From IMG/VR virus record IMGVR_UViG_3300030098_001384, positions 1 through 55,186 of that record: 55,186 bases of DNA; one strand, written 5' to 3'. The stretch's first letter is position 1. Each line of letters opens with the position of its first letter. The position numbers and the translations under genes are program-made. Source of the stretch: a virus. The notes beneath the pieces are model-generated. The model was not told where the DNA came from, did not search any database, and saw only the letters and a list, made by a program, of their open reading frames with translations. This document shows, piece by piece, positions 24,962 through 35,051 of the stretch.

Positions 24962-25636
24962 CTACGCTGTGTATCTATATGCTGGTCTTCTTACTGATAA
25001 ACTACCAGATTCCTTTATACTAATATTTGGGCCTATTCTAGCTACTCCACGAGTTTGTTGGTCTATGTCTCTATAATATCTATCTTGGTATGCTTTGGCT
25101 AAAACTTGAGCAGCAGTTCGGTTAGGGTTAAAAGGATCAGTTCTTCTAGCTGCAGCTATGGCAATGTTTCCAGATGGGCTAATTGGAGCTATAGCACGGT
25201 GAGTGGCTCTAGCACCTCCACCTGTTTGGATTGGTCTTCCGGCTGAGTCTCTAACTAAATTACCAGCTTTATCCGTAAGGTATTTTTTTACAGGATCAGG
25301 TAATACACCTCCAACCGCATCTTTTAATTCATTTTTAAATTTACCAAAAGTAGCTCCCGGTTTTCCCATAAGATAATCATATCCGCTACCAGCAAATGCC
25401 CCGCCTACTTTAAATGGAGCCGATATAAGATCTGCACCTAATCTTTGTACATCTGCTAAAAACCCCGTTTTACCAGCAGTAGGAGCTATAAAATCATAGA
25501 TGTCATCAGTTTCTGGTAAAAATGTATTTTGAAATGCTCCAGCCCTAGATGCAGCACCATAGCCTACCGCACCTATGCCAAGTAACGCAGCCTTACCCCA
25601 GTTTGACCTCCATGCTTTTCTTAAAGTTTTTATCAT
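24962..25636 (-). CDS. Late protein with hydrophobic N-terminus, 224 aa
   Basis: It starts MIKTLRKAWRSNWGKAALLG and continues IGAVGYGAASRAGAF, a Gly/Ala-rich amphipathic or membrane-prone segment. The remainder is Gly/Arg-rich with few hydrophobic cores. It is probably part of the ejected inner-virion set, judging from neighbours. Not recognised. Confidence 0.6.
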   Translation of the reverse strand: MIKTLRKAWRSNWGKAALLGIGAVGYGAASRAGAFQNTFLPETDDIYDFIAPTAGKTGFLADVQRLGADLISAPFKVGGAFAGSGYDYLMGKPGATFGKFKNELKDAVGGVLPDPVKKYLTDKAGNLVRDSAGRPIQTGGGARATHRAIAPISPSGNIAIAAARRTDPFNPNRTAAQVLAKAYQDRYYRDIDQQTRGVARIGPNISIKESGSLSVRRPAYRYTA

Positions 25637-25645
25637 CGTTTACTC

Positions 25646-27043
25646 CTAACTAAATATTTTATTGTATATTGCAGTACCTAAATCCATATACATATTATCT
25701 TTATATTCTGTTTCATACTGATCTCTACTAAATTCATTCTGCTGCGAAGACAAAGCAAAAGCATGGGCACGACTAGCAGCAGACTCTGCTCTTTGCAAAG
25801 ACCACTGTGCTTCATCTCTGTATCTTTGCCACAATTGATTTTGTGCTTGTACAGATAACCCTAAAAGATTTTGTGCGTTTAGTCTTGTAGTTTCATTTTG
25901 TGTTGCAGTGTTTTGTGTATTTATTTGTCTACGCCAATTTGCATTACTCTGATCAATTTGTGCTGCCATATTAGCATTAAATTTATCTCGGCTATCTTCC
26001 ATTTGTGATACAAATCTTGCTGTAGCATTACCTTGGTCAGCGTTAAATTGTCTCATTGCTGCTACCCTTGTTTTATTTGCATTCTCCACCTGTACACCTA
26101 ATTCGTTAAAAAACTCTGTTATTTGGTTTTCAGATTTGGCATTAAATTGTAATGCTGCATTTTGTTGGGCTTGGTTTGTAAATAATTTTTGAATATGCGA
26201 TTGATGAGATAGTGCATTAGCCTGTTGTGCATTGGTTAAATTTTGTGTGTCCATAGTTAAAAAGGACTTTGCGTTGTTTACAGCAGCCTGCATTCTTGCG
26301 TTAAGGTTAGCTTTATCCATAGCAGCATAGGTCATAGCATTTTGCAATGCAGTTTGTTGTGCATTATTTAAATTTTGCATATCCATTGTTGCGTATGTTT
26401 TTGCATCCGCAGCAGCAATTGGAATGCCAGCCTCCATAATAGATTGTGTTATTGCAGCAGCAGCCATAGAGGATGCACCTAAACCTCTTGCTTGCATCTG
26501 TGCAGTTACGTTTCTTACAGCTGGAGCAGCCCATGCTGGTAACTCTTCACCAGTTTTTATACTTTCAAACAATTGTCCAAGCTGATATTTAACTGTTGCC
26601 TTTTCACTTACAGTTCCCTGTGCAGCAGAAGCTACAGCTTCTTGAGATACTGTACCTTGAACATCACCAATTTTAGACTCTTGTGATAAAGTGCCTTGAG
26701 CAGCAATGGCTTCCGGTGTATCAGGCACGGTGTATGCTGTATATTGAGCAGCAGCCGTTGCCTGCGGTTTAGCTACAGATAAATCTGTTTCACTAGCTGT
26801 AGATAATGCAGTAGTAGGTGTTGTTCCTACATCAATAGGATCAATTTGTTCTGTTGGTTGCTCTACAATTGGTGTCGGTGTTACTGTTTCACCTGCTGTT
26901 AATTCTGTTTTTTGAGCAGGAGCAGCTCTTGGCGTTAAACCAAGTGTTCCTGATACAGATTCATCTTTAGCATCGCCACCATCTGCTAACCTTTTCATCT
27001 GACCTTGTTGCATATTTTGTATAATCTTTGGTAATTTTGCCAT
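25646..27043 (-). CDS. Ala/Gln-rich internal virion protein with ~22-residue repeats, 465 aa
   Basis: An N-terminal LADGG motif is followed by a Thr/Pro-rich linker. From about residue 215 three helical repeats follow, each opening with a (Y/F)xxMDxxNL core (YATMDMQNLNNAQQ; YAAMDKANLNARMQ; FLTMDTQNLTNAQQ). A long Gln/Asn/Ala helix region comes next, and the end is aromatic (FSRDQYETEYKDNMYMDLGT). The length is larger than T7 gp14 but the composition (Ala/Gln/Asn helices) resembles podovirus internal protein B. Likely ejected into the host envelope. Confidence 0.6.
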   Translation of the reverse strand: MAKLPKIIQNMQQGQMKRLADGGDAKDESVSGTLGLTPRAAPAQKTELTAGETVTPTPIVEQPTEQIDPIDVGTTPTTALSTASETDLSVAKPQATAAAQYTAYTVPDTPEAIAAQGTLSQESKIGDVQGTVSQEAVASAAQGTVSEKATVKYQLGQLFESIKTGEELPAWAAPAVRNVTAQMQARGLGASSMAAAAITQSIMEAGIPIAAADAKTYATMDMQNLNNAQQTALQNAMTYAAMDKANLNARMQAAVNNAKSFLTMDTQNLTNAQQANALSHQSHIQKLFTNQAQQNAALQFNAKSENQITEFFNELGVQVENANKTRVAAMRQFNADQGNATARFVSQMEDSRDKFNANMAAQIDQSNANWRRQINTQNTATQNETTRLNAQNLLGLSVQAQNQLWQRYRDEAQWSLQRAESAASRAHAFALSSQQNEFSRDQYETEYKDNMYMDLGTAIYNKIFS

Positions 27044-27046
27044 TTT

Positions 27047-27259
27047 CTAAAACCACTTATTCATTAATGTTGATATTGCTGCACCAGCTCCACTTGCCAC
27101 AAGGAGAACTCCTACAAACAGTCCTTTACCCTTGTCCAGCTGGCTCTCTAGTGAATCTAATCTTTTAGATAGTCTGTCTACATCTTTAGAAAGTGTCTCT
27201 ACCGCTTGTATCAGTTTTCCCACCTCTATTGCATCCACTTCAGTTGATTTTTGTGCCAC
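27047..27259 (-). CDS. Coiled coil plus C-terminal membrane helix, 70 aa (holin/spanin-like)
   Basis: Residues 10-45 form a heptad coiled coil (LSKDVDRLSKRLDSLESQLD). Residues about 48-66 form one membrane helix (GLFVGVLLVASGAGAAISTL) ending KWF. Small C-tail-anchored coiled-coil proteins like this occur among phage lysis proteins. It overlaps the exported 116-residue gene upstream, so the two could form an envelope pair. Confidence 0.6.
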   Translation of the reverse strand: MAQKSTEVDAIEVGKLIQAVETLSKDVDRLSKRLDSLESQLDKGKGLFVGVLLVASGAGAAISTLMNKWF

Positions 27260-27590
27260 CTATTGTCTCCTTTAACATTGAATCGTTTCCACCAGTAGCA
27301 GCACAGCCACTTCCGTCTGGATATATTTCAAAGATTGTCCACAAGCCATTGTCTTTGTTCATGTACAATCTTACTATCATTCTACCGTCAGGTACTATTC
27401 CTTCCCAAATAACTTGTTCACCGTGTTTTTTTGTTAAATCTTCGTGAGCAAATTGAAAATCTTTTGCACAAACAAGGTTACGTACTGTTGCTCGTGTTTC
27501 TATTTGTCCTGATAAACTTTGTGCGTACACAATAGGTATAAAAAGAATATATGCAAGAGCAGCTAAAGCTACCCAAAACAGATATTTCAT
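27240..27590 (-). CDS. Exported protein with signal peptide, 116 aa
   Basis: A classic signal peptide (MKYLFWVALAALAYILFIPI, cleavage expected after VYAQ) precedes a roughly 90-residue domain with two Cys (LVCAKDF; GSGCAATGG), which could form a disulfide in the periplasm. Phages rarely export proteins except for lysis, superinfection exclusion or receptor blocking. Function unknown. Neighbours are tail fibre genes on one side and the membrane-anchored coiled coil on the other. Confidence 0.65.
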   Translation of the reverse strand: MKYLFWVALAALAYILFIPIVYAQSLSGQIETRATVRNLVCAKDFQFAHEDLTKKHGEQVIWEGIVPDGRMIVRLYMNKDNGLWTIFEIYPDGSGCAATGGNDSMLKETIGGTKIN

Positions 27591-28276
27591 CTTCTATATC
27601 CTTCTACCCCACTGTCATCAGGCCAGTCGTTGACTTTAGCTATAGTTTTAAGTGTACCGTCACTGTTATACACATTTTCATGCAAAGCAATAAAGGCATC
27701 CATGTCACTGGCATTATCTATGGCTGTACAGATAGAAGCATGTGCTGTTCTCACGGCTGCCATGTAGGTGACCACTGCTGAAGGTATGGCTGTGTCGGCA
27801 GTAACCTTTCGTTGTATTAGCCAGTTAAAACCTTGGCATAGACTATTAGCATCTACATCAGCTTTTTCTTTAGCTAAAGTTTTTAAACCTTTTGTAACAA
27901 TTTGATTTCCATCATTATCTAACTTTGGATCGTTAGCAGATGTGCCGTCTGGTGCTTCACCATCATCTATTTGAGCTTGTGTCCATACTTCGTTTACATC
28001 GGCTAGGTTTTTATCTGCTGCTTTTTGTCCTATAGTTCTAACTACAGAGTTTTTATCTCCAGCTATGGCAAATGATTCATTTTGTTCTATGTAATATTTA
28101 CTATTAAGAGGTGTGCCACTTGTTGTTACTGGTACTATACCAATAGCTTTTCTTTCTGCATCTGTCCACAGAGAAAATAAAGTTCTAGGATGGGTTATTC
28201 CATCTACTGTCATTGTTTTCGGATGTGCAATAATTTCTTCTATTGTATCTTTATCCGAATTTAGTTTAGCCCACAT
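27587..28276 (-). CDS. Tail fibre-associated protein, 229 aa (assembly chaperone candidate)
   Basis: It begins MWAKLNSDKDTIEEIIAHPK and has LFSLWTDAERKAIGIVPV, a pattern seen at the start of phage tail-fibre assembly proteins and related tail tip proteins. A helical C-terminal part follows (GLKTLAKEKADVDANSLCQG; an IP-AVVTYMAAVR segment), similar in layout to DUF4376-type domains. It lies directly downstream of the tail spike gene. A chaperone or tip-attachment role is inferred from context. Confidence 0.55.
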   Translation of the reverse strand: MWAKLNSDKDTIEEIIAHPKTMTVDGITHPRTLFSLWTDAERKAIGIVPVTTSGTPLNSKYYIEQNESFAIAGDKNSVVRTIGQKAADKNLADVNEVWTQAQIDDGEAPDGTSANDPKLDNDGNQIVTKGLKTLAKEKADVDANSLCQGFNWLIQRKVTADTAIPSAVVTYMAAVRTAHASICTAIDNASDMDAFIALHENVYNSDGTLKTIAKVNDWPDDSGVEGYRR

Positions 28277-28286
28277 TGTTTTTCTC

Positions 28287-30854
28287 CTATCTTGCTGTTG
28301 CGTATTTAAATGGGTTATGTGCCATTGCTAAAAATACATAAGTACCATTAGCATTAAAAGTTACATTTGAAGTACGCAGTTTGAATCCATTTGAAAGTAT
28401 ATCTATTGCTCTTGATGCTTGATTTTCTTCATCATAACTTTCATCTGCATATAAAACTGCATTACCAGAACCAGAATCATTATTTTGACCTATTCTTTTA
28501 TTATCATAAATACCCCAACTATCTACTGCTACTTCACGAAGTAACATCCATGCAGGTCTAAATCCTGTATAAACAAATACACCATCATTATCAGCATTTC
28601 CTGTGTATGTCCCTACTTTGATATATCCTTCTATATTTCTAAAACAATAATAAATATAGTCATTTGAATCTAACCAAGTATAATTATATTTAACGGTAAA
28701 TATAGAAGAATTAACAGTTCCCCAACGACCAGATAATTGATTATCAGTTGTATTTAATCGTAATCCATAACCACTTGATAATCCTTCAGACCAGTAAGTA
28801 TCCCAATTAGAAGCAGTATCTAAACTTTTAGCTAAAATACAATCTGGAGCTGCTGACATTCCATGCGTAACAGTTTTATCTCCAGAACCACCATCACCTG
28901 TTGCTTTAACAATACTAAAACCACCACTAGGATCTACTTGATGTATTGATGTTAAATCTCCAGAGCCAGAAGATGTTGTTCCACCATTTGCTCTCCATGA
29001 CCAACCAACATAAGTTCCTGTACCATTCATACCATCTGTATAATTAGTAGGATAAGTTGTATCTGTAGCAAATGTACTACCCATATCTCCATTACTAGAT
29101 TTATCTGCACTAGCAGTATTTTCATTTGATGCTAACATATAATTAGGACCTCTTATTGAATCTCTTACTACATGCCTTTGTGATGTACTTCTACTTTTTG
29201 TCCATACAACATCAGGTTTAAAACCTAATCCATGCGTTATTTGTACAACACCACTACTACTTAAAGTGCCAGTATACAAATTAGTACCAAATAATTTCTG
29301 TGGATAATCGTCATCAGTTTGTGCAGGATCAACTTCATCTGCTACAGATAAATTTGCTGTACATATTGCTGAATAACCAGATGGTACAGCACTATAAAAA
29401 TTACCATAACCATTAGCATCACTATTTCCACCTGCTGTTTTTTCTCCAGCAAAAGTGCCATCTTGTCCAAAATTCATTGTTATTACTGGTGCACTTCCTC
29501 CAGTTGGAGCTGATAAAGGAACCATTCCTGAAGTATATTCACTTGCTGGTGTCCATGTTGCACCTGCTCCAGTTCTACTAGCACCAGAAGTAGGATCACC
29601 TTGAGAACCTCCATCTATTGTTTGGAATGTTCCATTTTTACTAACATAAAAAGCACCATTATCCATGTCAACAGCAATACCCATAACATCACCATTAGAA
29701 CCTCTTGAACCACTATATGTTCCAGATATAGATGTATCTTTATAAACTTTATTGGTATTATTTCCATATACAATGCTACCAGTAGAACCATCACTACCAC
29801 CATCAGCAAAAGTATATTCATTTGGGTCCATTATACCAGCAGCAGGAGAATAATCTCCAGTTCCTCCACCAGCATTTATTAAATATTCAAAATACCATTT
29901 TCCAGATGCAGGTACTTTATGAGTACAACCACAATAAGCATCAGCACTACCACTATAACTATGTTTTAAATTACCTTCGCTTAATACTCCATAAGAAGCA
30001 TCAGATGTTTGATCTCCTCTATATACTGAATTTATAGTACAAAAATTACCACCATTAGAACTAGAGTTGAAGGTAGGACTATCTAGCATTTGATCGTGTG
30101 TTGCTACTGAATTATTTGTCCAATCATTATTATTACCTGAACTATCATTTCCAAGATCAGAACTTGATTCAAAACGTACCCATGTTCCAGTAGTTCCCCA
30201 TGTTAATTCTGATAAATCATCTGGAATCCACACACCATTTTTACTTGTACCAAATGAAGTAGGAGCAAGTTGTGATCCATCTACTAGAGCAAAATTTGCC
30301 ATATAAAAATTACCTATAGTTGTATAAGATGCTCCTGTAAATCTTCCTAAAGCATGTTCTCTACTATTACACCAACCACCTTGATAATCTTGTGAAGGAT
30401 ATGTTTCTGTACTAAAATCAGTTTCTTGTTCTCCATTAATATAAAGTTTAACTCTATTAGCAGCAGTACCTTGAGTTGTATCTACAGCACATACTATATG
30501 CATCCAAGCACTTGTATCTCTAAAAACTCTAGTAGTAATTAAATTTCCAGATACAGTTCCTTTAAAAGCTATTTGTAAATTACCAGTAGAAGAAAATCTT
30601 ATAGAATCTGTATAATTAGTTGTTGAACTTTCTTGAGCATTACATAGTACATCAAAATCAGAAGTTGTTGGAACATGTCTTTTAACCCAAAAAGAAATTG
30701 TATATGTTTTTCTATTTCCTGCACCACTAGGAGTTCTAGTAAAGTAACCAACTCCTGTCATAAACCTAACACTATTAGCTATTTGATACTCATAAAAATC
30801 TGCTGCACCTGCTGCAGATTTAAACATATAAGGATTAGAGAGAGGTCCACTCAT
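28287..30854 (-). CDS. Tail spike/fibre with LamG-like and SPRY-like lectin folds, 855 aa
   Basis: Probable host-recognition protein. Residues about 50-200 look like a concanavalin/LamG jelly roll (TYTISFWVKRHVP; WMHIVCAVDTTQG; VKLYINGEQ). Residues about 310-480 look like a SPRY/B30.2 domain (GKWYFEYLINAGGG; GIAVDMDNGAFYVSKNGTF). The C-terminal 300 residues contain two similar halves, each with 'THGLGFKPDVVWTKS' or 'THGMSAAPDCILAKS' and a final FRPAWMLLREV, ending AMAHNPFKYATAR. That ending is one I know from many marine phage fibre proteins. Very Ser/Gly/Thr-rich. Receptor specificity cannot be inferred. Confidence 0.75.
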   Translation of the reverse strand: MSGPLSNPYMFKSAAGAADFYEYQIANSVRFMTGVGYFTRTPSGAGNRKTYTISFWVKRHVPTTSDFDVLCNAQESSTTNYTDSIRFSSTGNLQIAFKGTVSGNLITTRVFRDTSAWMHIVCAVDTTQGTAANRVKLYINGEQETDFSTETYPSQDYQGGWCNSREHALGRFTGASYTTIGNFYMANFALVDGSQLAPTSFGTSKNGVWIPDDLSELTWGTTGTWVRFESSSDLGNDSSGNNNDWTNNSVATHDQMLDSPTFNSSSNGGNFCTINSVYRGDQTSDASYGVLSEGNLKHSYSGSADAYCGCTHKVPASGKWYFEYLINAGGGTGDYSPAAGIMDPNEYTFADGGSDGSTGSIVYGNNTNKVYKDTSISGTYSGSRGSNGDVMGIAVDMDNGAFYVSKNGTFQTIDGGSQGDPTSGASRTGAGATWTPASEYTSGMVPLSAPTGGSAPVITMNFGQDGTFAGEKTAGGNSDANGYGNFYSAVPSGYSAICTANLSVADEVDPAQTDDDYPQKLFGTNLYTGTLSSSGVVQITHGLGFKPDVVWTKSRSTSQRHVVRDSIRGPNYMLASNENTASADKSSNGDMGSTFATDTTYPTNYTDGMNGTGTYVGWSWRANGGTTSSGSGDLTSIHQVDPSGGFSIVKATGDGGSGDKTVTHGMSAAPDCILAKSLDTASNWDTYWSEGLSSGYGLRLNTTDNQLSGRWGTVNSSIFTVKYNYTWLDSNDYIYYCFRNIEGYIKVGTYTGNADNDGVFVYTGFRPAWMLLREVAVDSWGIYDNKRIGQNNDSGSGNAVLYADESYDEENQASRAIDILSNGFKLRTSNVTFNANGTYVFLAMAHNPFKYATAR

Positions 30855-30872
30855 AAATTACTTACTCCGTTA

Positions 30873-33512
30873 CTATGAAGGTGTTGCAAATGCTAATTGA
30901 GGTGCTCCTAATAATATACTATTTGAAGCATCTACGAAATATGGGATAACATCAACAGCACTAGCAGCTGTAGATATTGTTCCGGCTGTTCCTGCAGGCC
31001 ATTCATAATCAGTGCCTGTTGATAAAGTCCTACTACCTGTACCATCTTGTATTAACACAATTACACCACTTTGTCCAACACTTTCTGTGCTTGGATTAGC
31101 TAAAGTTACATTTCCTGTTGCTGTTAGTACAAAGTTTTGATAGGTGTCAAAGTCTAATGTTGTACTTCCACTAGCATTAGCTGTTTGTGTAGCTCCTACA
31201 GCACCAGCACCAAAGATTGATTTACCAGCAGCAGACATGTCCATTGTTAAGGCTGTTACAGCACTACCACCGTCATCACCTTTGAATATAATGTCTTTGT
31301 CTTGTACACTAGCAGTTATTACAGCATCAGAAGAGCTGTTGCTAAAGTCAAGTATTGATGTACCGGCTGATTTAAATGTTACGTTATTGCCAGCAGCATC
31401 AAGTACAATGTCTGCTCCAGAATCTAATGTTACAGTAGTACCAGCAAGTTCAGCAGTACCATCTGCTGTTATTTGTATGTTACCTGCAGCAGCAGCTGTG
31501 TCGGTTGTTTCTATTGTTAGTGTACCGTTTGTGCCTACAGTAAATACAGCAGTATCATCTGTAGATCCTGTCATAGTCATAACTTTACCGTTAATAGCTA
31601 CATCATCTACAGTCAATGCTGTTAGTGTGCCTAAACTTGTTATGTTAGCTTGTGCAGCAGTAGACAGTGTACCGGCTATATTGCCACCTGATACGTTGAT
31701 ACCTGCACTAAATACAGGTATTTGATTCATGGTTACTACACCATCTGAAGCTATAGCTATTGCATCGGCATCAGAAGCAGAACCAATTTGTCCACCGTCT
31801 GCTATTCTTATATCATGGTTAAATACAGCTGTACCCCCGTCACTACCATCTAGTGTTAAGAAAGTAGTATCTGCACCACCGTCAGTTCCTTTGAAAATGA
31901 TGTCTGTATCATTGCCCTGTGCATCTATAGTTATGTCACCGGCAGAAGTTGCAATAGTTACAGCAGCATCACCAGTAGATAGATCATCAGCTGCAAGACT
32001 AGATACAGATTGAGCACCCCAAGATATGTCTGTTCCGTCAGATTTTAATACCTGTCCATTTGAACCTAGAGCAAGAGCAGCTGGATTACCACTTGAATCT
32101 CCATAGATAATCTTACCTCTTGCAAGACCTGCCATCTTTGCCAATGTAACTTGATCATCAGCAATATGTGCTGTATCTATAGAACCATCAGCATAATGTT
32201 GTGAATCAATAGCATCGTTAGCAATTGTCAAAGCACCATTTGTTGCTATAGAAGCATCTCCAGAAATTACAACAGGATTAAAGTTTGTTCCATCAGCAAT
32301 TAAAGCAGCACCACTTGTATTTGTACCCATAGTAATGTCATCACCGGTAACTGTTAAGTCTCCACCTACTGTTACATCACTGTTAAAAATTGCTTTTCCA
32401 GCTTCACTCATATCTAATGTTAAAGCTGTAATATCTGAACTGCTGTCTGTTCCTTTAAATATAATATCTGCATCACCAGCTTGAGCATCTATAGTTATAT
32501 TACCAGAAGATGTTGCGATTGTTACAGCAGAATCACCAGTAGCTATGTCATCTGCAGCAACAGCAGCACTTACATAAGAGTTAATTTGAGAAGCATTGAT
32601 ATATTTTGTTGTACCACCGTCATCTATTAAAAACTTATCAGTGTCAGCAATAGTAATGCTTGTACCATCTGTACCACTATCAATTTGAATAGCACCACCT
32701 GCAACTTTATCTGCTGTACTAATTGTAGATAATTTACTATCAGCAATTGATCCTGCTAACATAGAATTTTCTACTGAGGTTGCAGCAATTGTTACTGCTC
32801 CAGTAGAAGCCATTGTAACATCTCCAGATATTGCAACTGGATTATAATTTGTACCATCTGCAACTAATATATATCCTGAAGTATTAGTACCCATTGTTAA
32901 ATCATCACCAGAAATTGTTAAATCTCCAGTTACAACTACATTACCACCAAATGTAGCTTTACCAGCATCTGACATATCAAAAGTTAAAGCTGTAACATCA
33001 GAGCCACCATCATTACCTTTAATATATAAATCTTTATCTGATACTTTAGTTTGTATTGTAACGTCACTAGATGAGTTAAATATACGAAGAACTTCTGTAC
33101 CATCGTCTTCATAAATAATACCACTTCCTGCTGTACCTGCATCAAGTGTAATACCACCAGCTGATTCTAAATTAATAGAGTCAACTGCTGTACCATCTGA
33201 TACAATATCTAAATCTCCATCTGCATTAGAATAGATGTATGTTCCAGTATCATTAAACATTAATTTTTCGGTACTATTTAATAACATATCATCAGAAAAT
33301 TTAAAGTAATCTTCGTCTTCCATCCATGTAATAACACCATCTGCTGATTCTCCATCAAATGTCATTACAATGTCTGTGCCAGATGTTCCTACCCCAAATG
33401 TTGGTGCAAGGAATGCTGAAGCTAACTGGTCAAATTCAGCATTTAAATCTGATGCTTCAATTGTACCACCATCTACTATTCCTGATGAACTCTGCCTAGT
33501 ATAAACAGCCAT
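30873..33512 (-). CDS. Long tail fibre with repeated beta segments, 879 aa
   Basis: The N-terminus (SGIVDGGTIEASDLNAEFDQ) is typical of marine phage fibre proteins that attach to the tail. The body repeats a unit with cores such as ITIDAQ...DIIFKGTD, LTLDMSEAGKAIFNSDVTVG and DLTVTGDDITMGTNTSG. At least three copies are visible, which should form a triple beta-helix shaft. The C-terminus is a small beta domain (NFVLTATGNVTLANPSTESV). It lies next to the lectin-type spike. A clear structural role, fibre identity inferred from repeat pattern and place. Confidence 0.75.
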   Translation of the reverse strand: MAVYTRQSSSGIVDGGTIEASDLNAEFDQLASAFLAPTFGVGTSGTDIVMTFDGESADGVITWMEDEDYFKFSDDMLLNSTEKLMFNDTGTYIYSNADGDLDIVSDGTAVDSINLESAGGITLDAGTAGSGIIYEDDGTEVLRIFNSSSDVTIQTKVSDKDLYIKGNDGGSDVTALTFDMSDAGKATFGGNVVVTGDLTISGDDLTMGTNTSGYILVADGTNYNPVAISGDVTMASTGAVTIAATSVENSMLAGSIADSKLSTISTADKVAGGAIQIDSGTDGTSITIADTDKFLIDDGGTTKYINASQINSYVSAAVAADDIATGDSAVTIATSSGNITIDAQAGDADIIFKGTDSSSDITALTLDMSEAGKAIFNSDVTVGGDLTVTGDDITMGTNTSGAALIADGTNFNPVVISGDASIATNGALTIANDAIDSQHYADGSIDTAHIADDQVTLAKMAGLARGKIIYGDSSGNPAALALGSNGQVLKSDGTDISWGAQSVSSLAADDLSTGDAAVTIATSAGDITIDAQGNDTDIIFKGTDGGADTTFLTLDGSDGGTAVFNHDIRIADGGQIGSASDADAIAIASDGVVTMNQIPVFSAGINVSGGNIAGTLSTAAQANITSLGTLTALTVDDVAINGKVMTMTGSTDDTAVFTVGTNGTLTIETTDTAAAAGNIQITADGTAELAGTTVTLDSGADIVLDAAGNNVTFKSAGTSILDFSNSSSDAVITASVQDKDIIFKGDDGGSAVTALTMDMSAAGKSIFGAGAVGATQTANASGSTTLDFDTYQNFVLTATGNVTLANPSTESVGQSGVIVLIQDGTGSRTLSTGTDYEWPAGTAGTISTAASAVDVIPYFVDASNSILLGAPQLAFATPS

Positions 33513-35051
33513 CTATCTTCTCCCTCCCGGTGTAAATTCTAGTTCAAAACCTTTTATAGAAAAAGGAATGTTACTACTTGTATCTGTTATCTTTAATGCT
33601 ACAGCAAAGCCAGAGCCTTCTACAGCTTGTCTCGTTATAGGTAAATCTCCTTGTCCGTATGCTGAAGTACCGTATATACCAGCACCATAATTAGCACCAC
33701 TACCAGATGTTGTTAAAGTAAATACACTTGGCTGTGGTGTTTCTATATCATCATAATTATATTTTAAATACATATTTGCACTAACTTCACCCTCTGGCTT
33801 CCAATTAAGATTTACTCTTTGCATATTTTTTCTAACACCCGGATCTCCCATTGTTATGTCTGGTGATCGGTATGTTGCATCAATATTTGATGTTCCCCCA
33901 GCTCTTGTCCATACATTACCCGAATCTTGTTTGTAAATATATCCATCATACCCACCATGTATAACTGTTTCAACATTACTTATATAATCAGAATCACAGC
34001 AAGATACTTTTAAACCTTTTATATCAGCATACTCAAATCCCATTTGCTGTGAATTTGGATTAATTTTAATTGTGGCAATTAATCCTTTTTGTGATCCTTC
34101 TAAACCTCCTGTTACAGGATAGAACAAACGATACTGTGATTTATCTCTTATTACCAAACTGGTAACATTATCGTAAGTGATGTCATTAATTCTGTCTTGG
34201 ACCTGCTTAGATACAGTTCCAAGTTCCACGTCACCGATTCGTGTAGTACCAGCAATTGTTCTAATTCCGTCAGCAGATAAGAATATAATGTCACCACCAA
34301 GCTCCTGTATTGAATGATTTGCAATAGCACCCACATTTTTAGCAACTTCAGCTAATGCAAAGTTACTTGAACTGGTACCTGTTATTTTATAAATTCGTGT
34401 TTGGCAAAATATAAAAAGCTCGTCACGGAAAACTTTAAGACCTGTAACTACGTCACCAACTTTTATTTCACCAGCATTTGTATCAAAATCATCTTCTGTA
34501 AATGGCCCAGAAAATATTATAGAATGTGTAGAATTAGACATGCCACCGTAGAACATATGGTTAGCAAAAGATTTTACATATTTTGGATTAGTCGGGGCTG
34601 TACCTCCACCGGTAGCATTTATTATATCTTCACTGTAGCTTGTGTCAAGTGTAAAAGCTGCAGCTGCTCCAGTAGCAATGATTATTTTATCTGTACCGTT
34701 ATAATTATATTTATCAAAATCATATGTGTAAGTTGTGCCTTTACTTGTAGCTCTACTTGTCCAACTACCACTTGTTGTTCCTGTGTATACCGTACCTCCT
34801 CGTGCTGCTACAATTACATCATTAAATATTGCAGACATCAAAACTCTTTCATCAGCAGAAGATACTTGAGGTACAATAGTTGAATTATATTTTGTTGTAC
34901 CATTAAGTCTTCTATAACCACCTGTTATATCAGGCTCAAAATTAGATAGTTGTAATGCTTCACCCGGATGCATGGTAAACACATCTTTATTAAGTATTAG
35001 TCCACCAGCACAACTGGCAGTAAACGGTTTTGTATAAGAAGTATCAGGCAT
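33513..35051 (-). CDS. Tail tubular protein B-like/beta-propeller tail protein, 512 aa
   Basis: It directly follows the tail tube A-like gene without a gap. The N-terminus NPxx-type pattern (LSNFEPDITGGYRRLNGTTK) is common at the start of podovirus nozzle proteins. The body is beta-rich with repeated blades (VFRDELFIFCQTRIYKITGT; GDIIFLSADGIRTIAGTTRI) and ends with strands (IPFSIKGFELEFTPGGRR). It would form the tail nozzle below the adaptor. Confidence is moderate because identification is by order and pattern. Confidence 0.65.
   Translation of the reverse strand: MPDTSYTKPFTASCAGGLILNKDVFTMHPGEALQLSNFEPDITGGYRRLNGTTKYNSTIVPQVSSADERVLMSAIFNDVIVAARGGTVYTGTTSGSWTSRATSKGTTYTYDFDKYNYNGTDKIIIATGAAAAFTLDTSYSEDIINATGGGTAPTNPKYVKSFANHMFYGGMSNSTHSIIFSGPFTEDDFDTNAGEIKVGDVVTGLKVFRDELFIFCQTRIYKITGTSSSNFALAEVAKNVGAIANHSIQELGGDIIFLSADGIRTIAGTTRIGDVELGTVSKQVQDRINDITYDNVTSLVIRDKSQYRLFYPVTGGLEGSQKGLIATIKINPNSQQMGFEYADIKGLKVSCCDSDYISNVETVIHGGYDGYIYKQDSGNVWTRAGGTSNIDATYRSPDITMGDPGVRKNMQRVNLNWKPEGEVSANMYLKYNYDDIETPQPSVFTLTTSGSGANYGAGIYGTSAYGQGDLPITRQAVEGSGFAVALKITDTSSNIPFSIKGFELEFTPGGRR

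Noticed and set aside
30873-33512. DNA repeats in the tail fibre gene as a mobile or variable cassette
   Set aside because: The repeats are protein-level beta units that have diverged at DNA level. There are no template/variable repeat pairs or reverse transcriptase as in diversity-generating retroelements.
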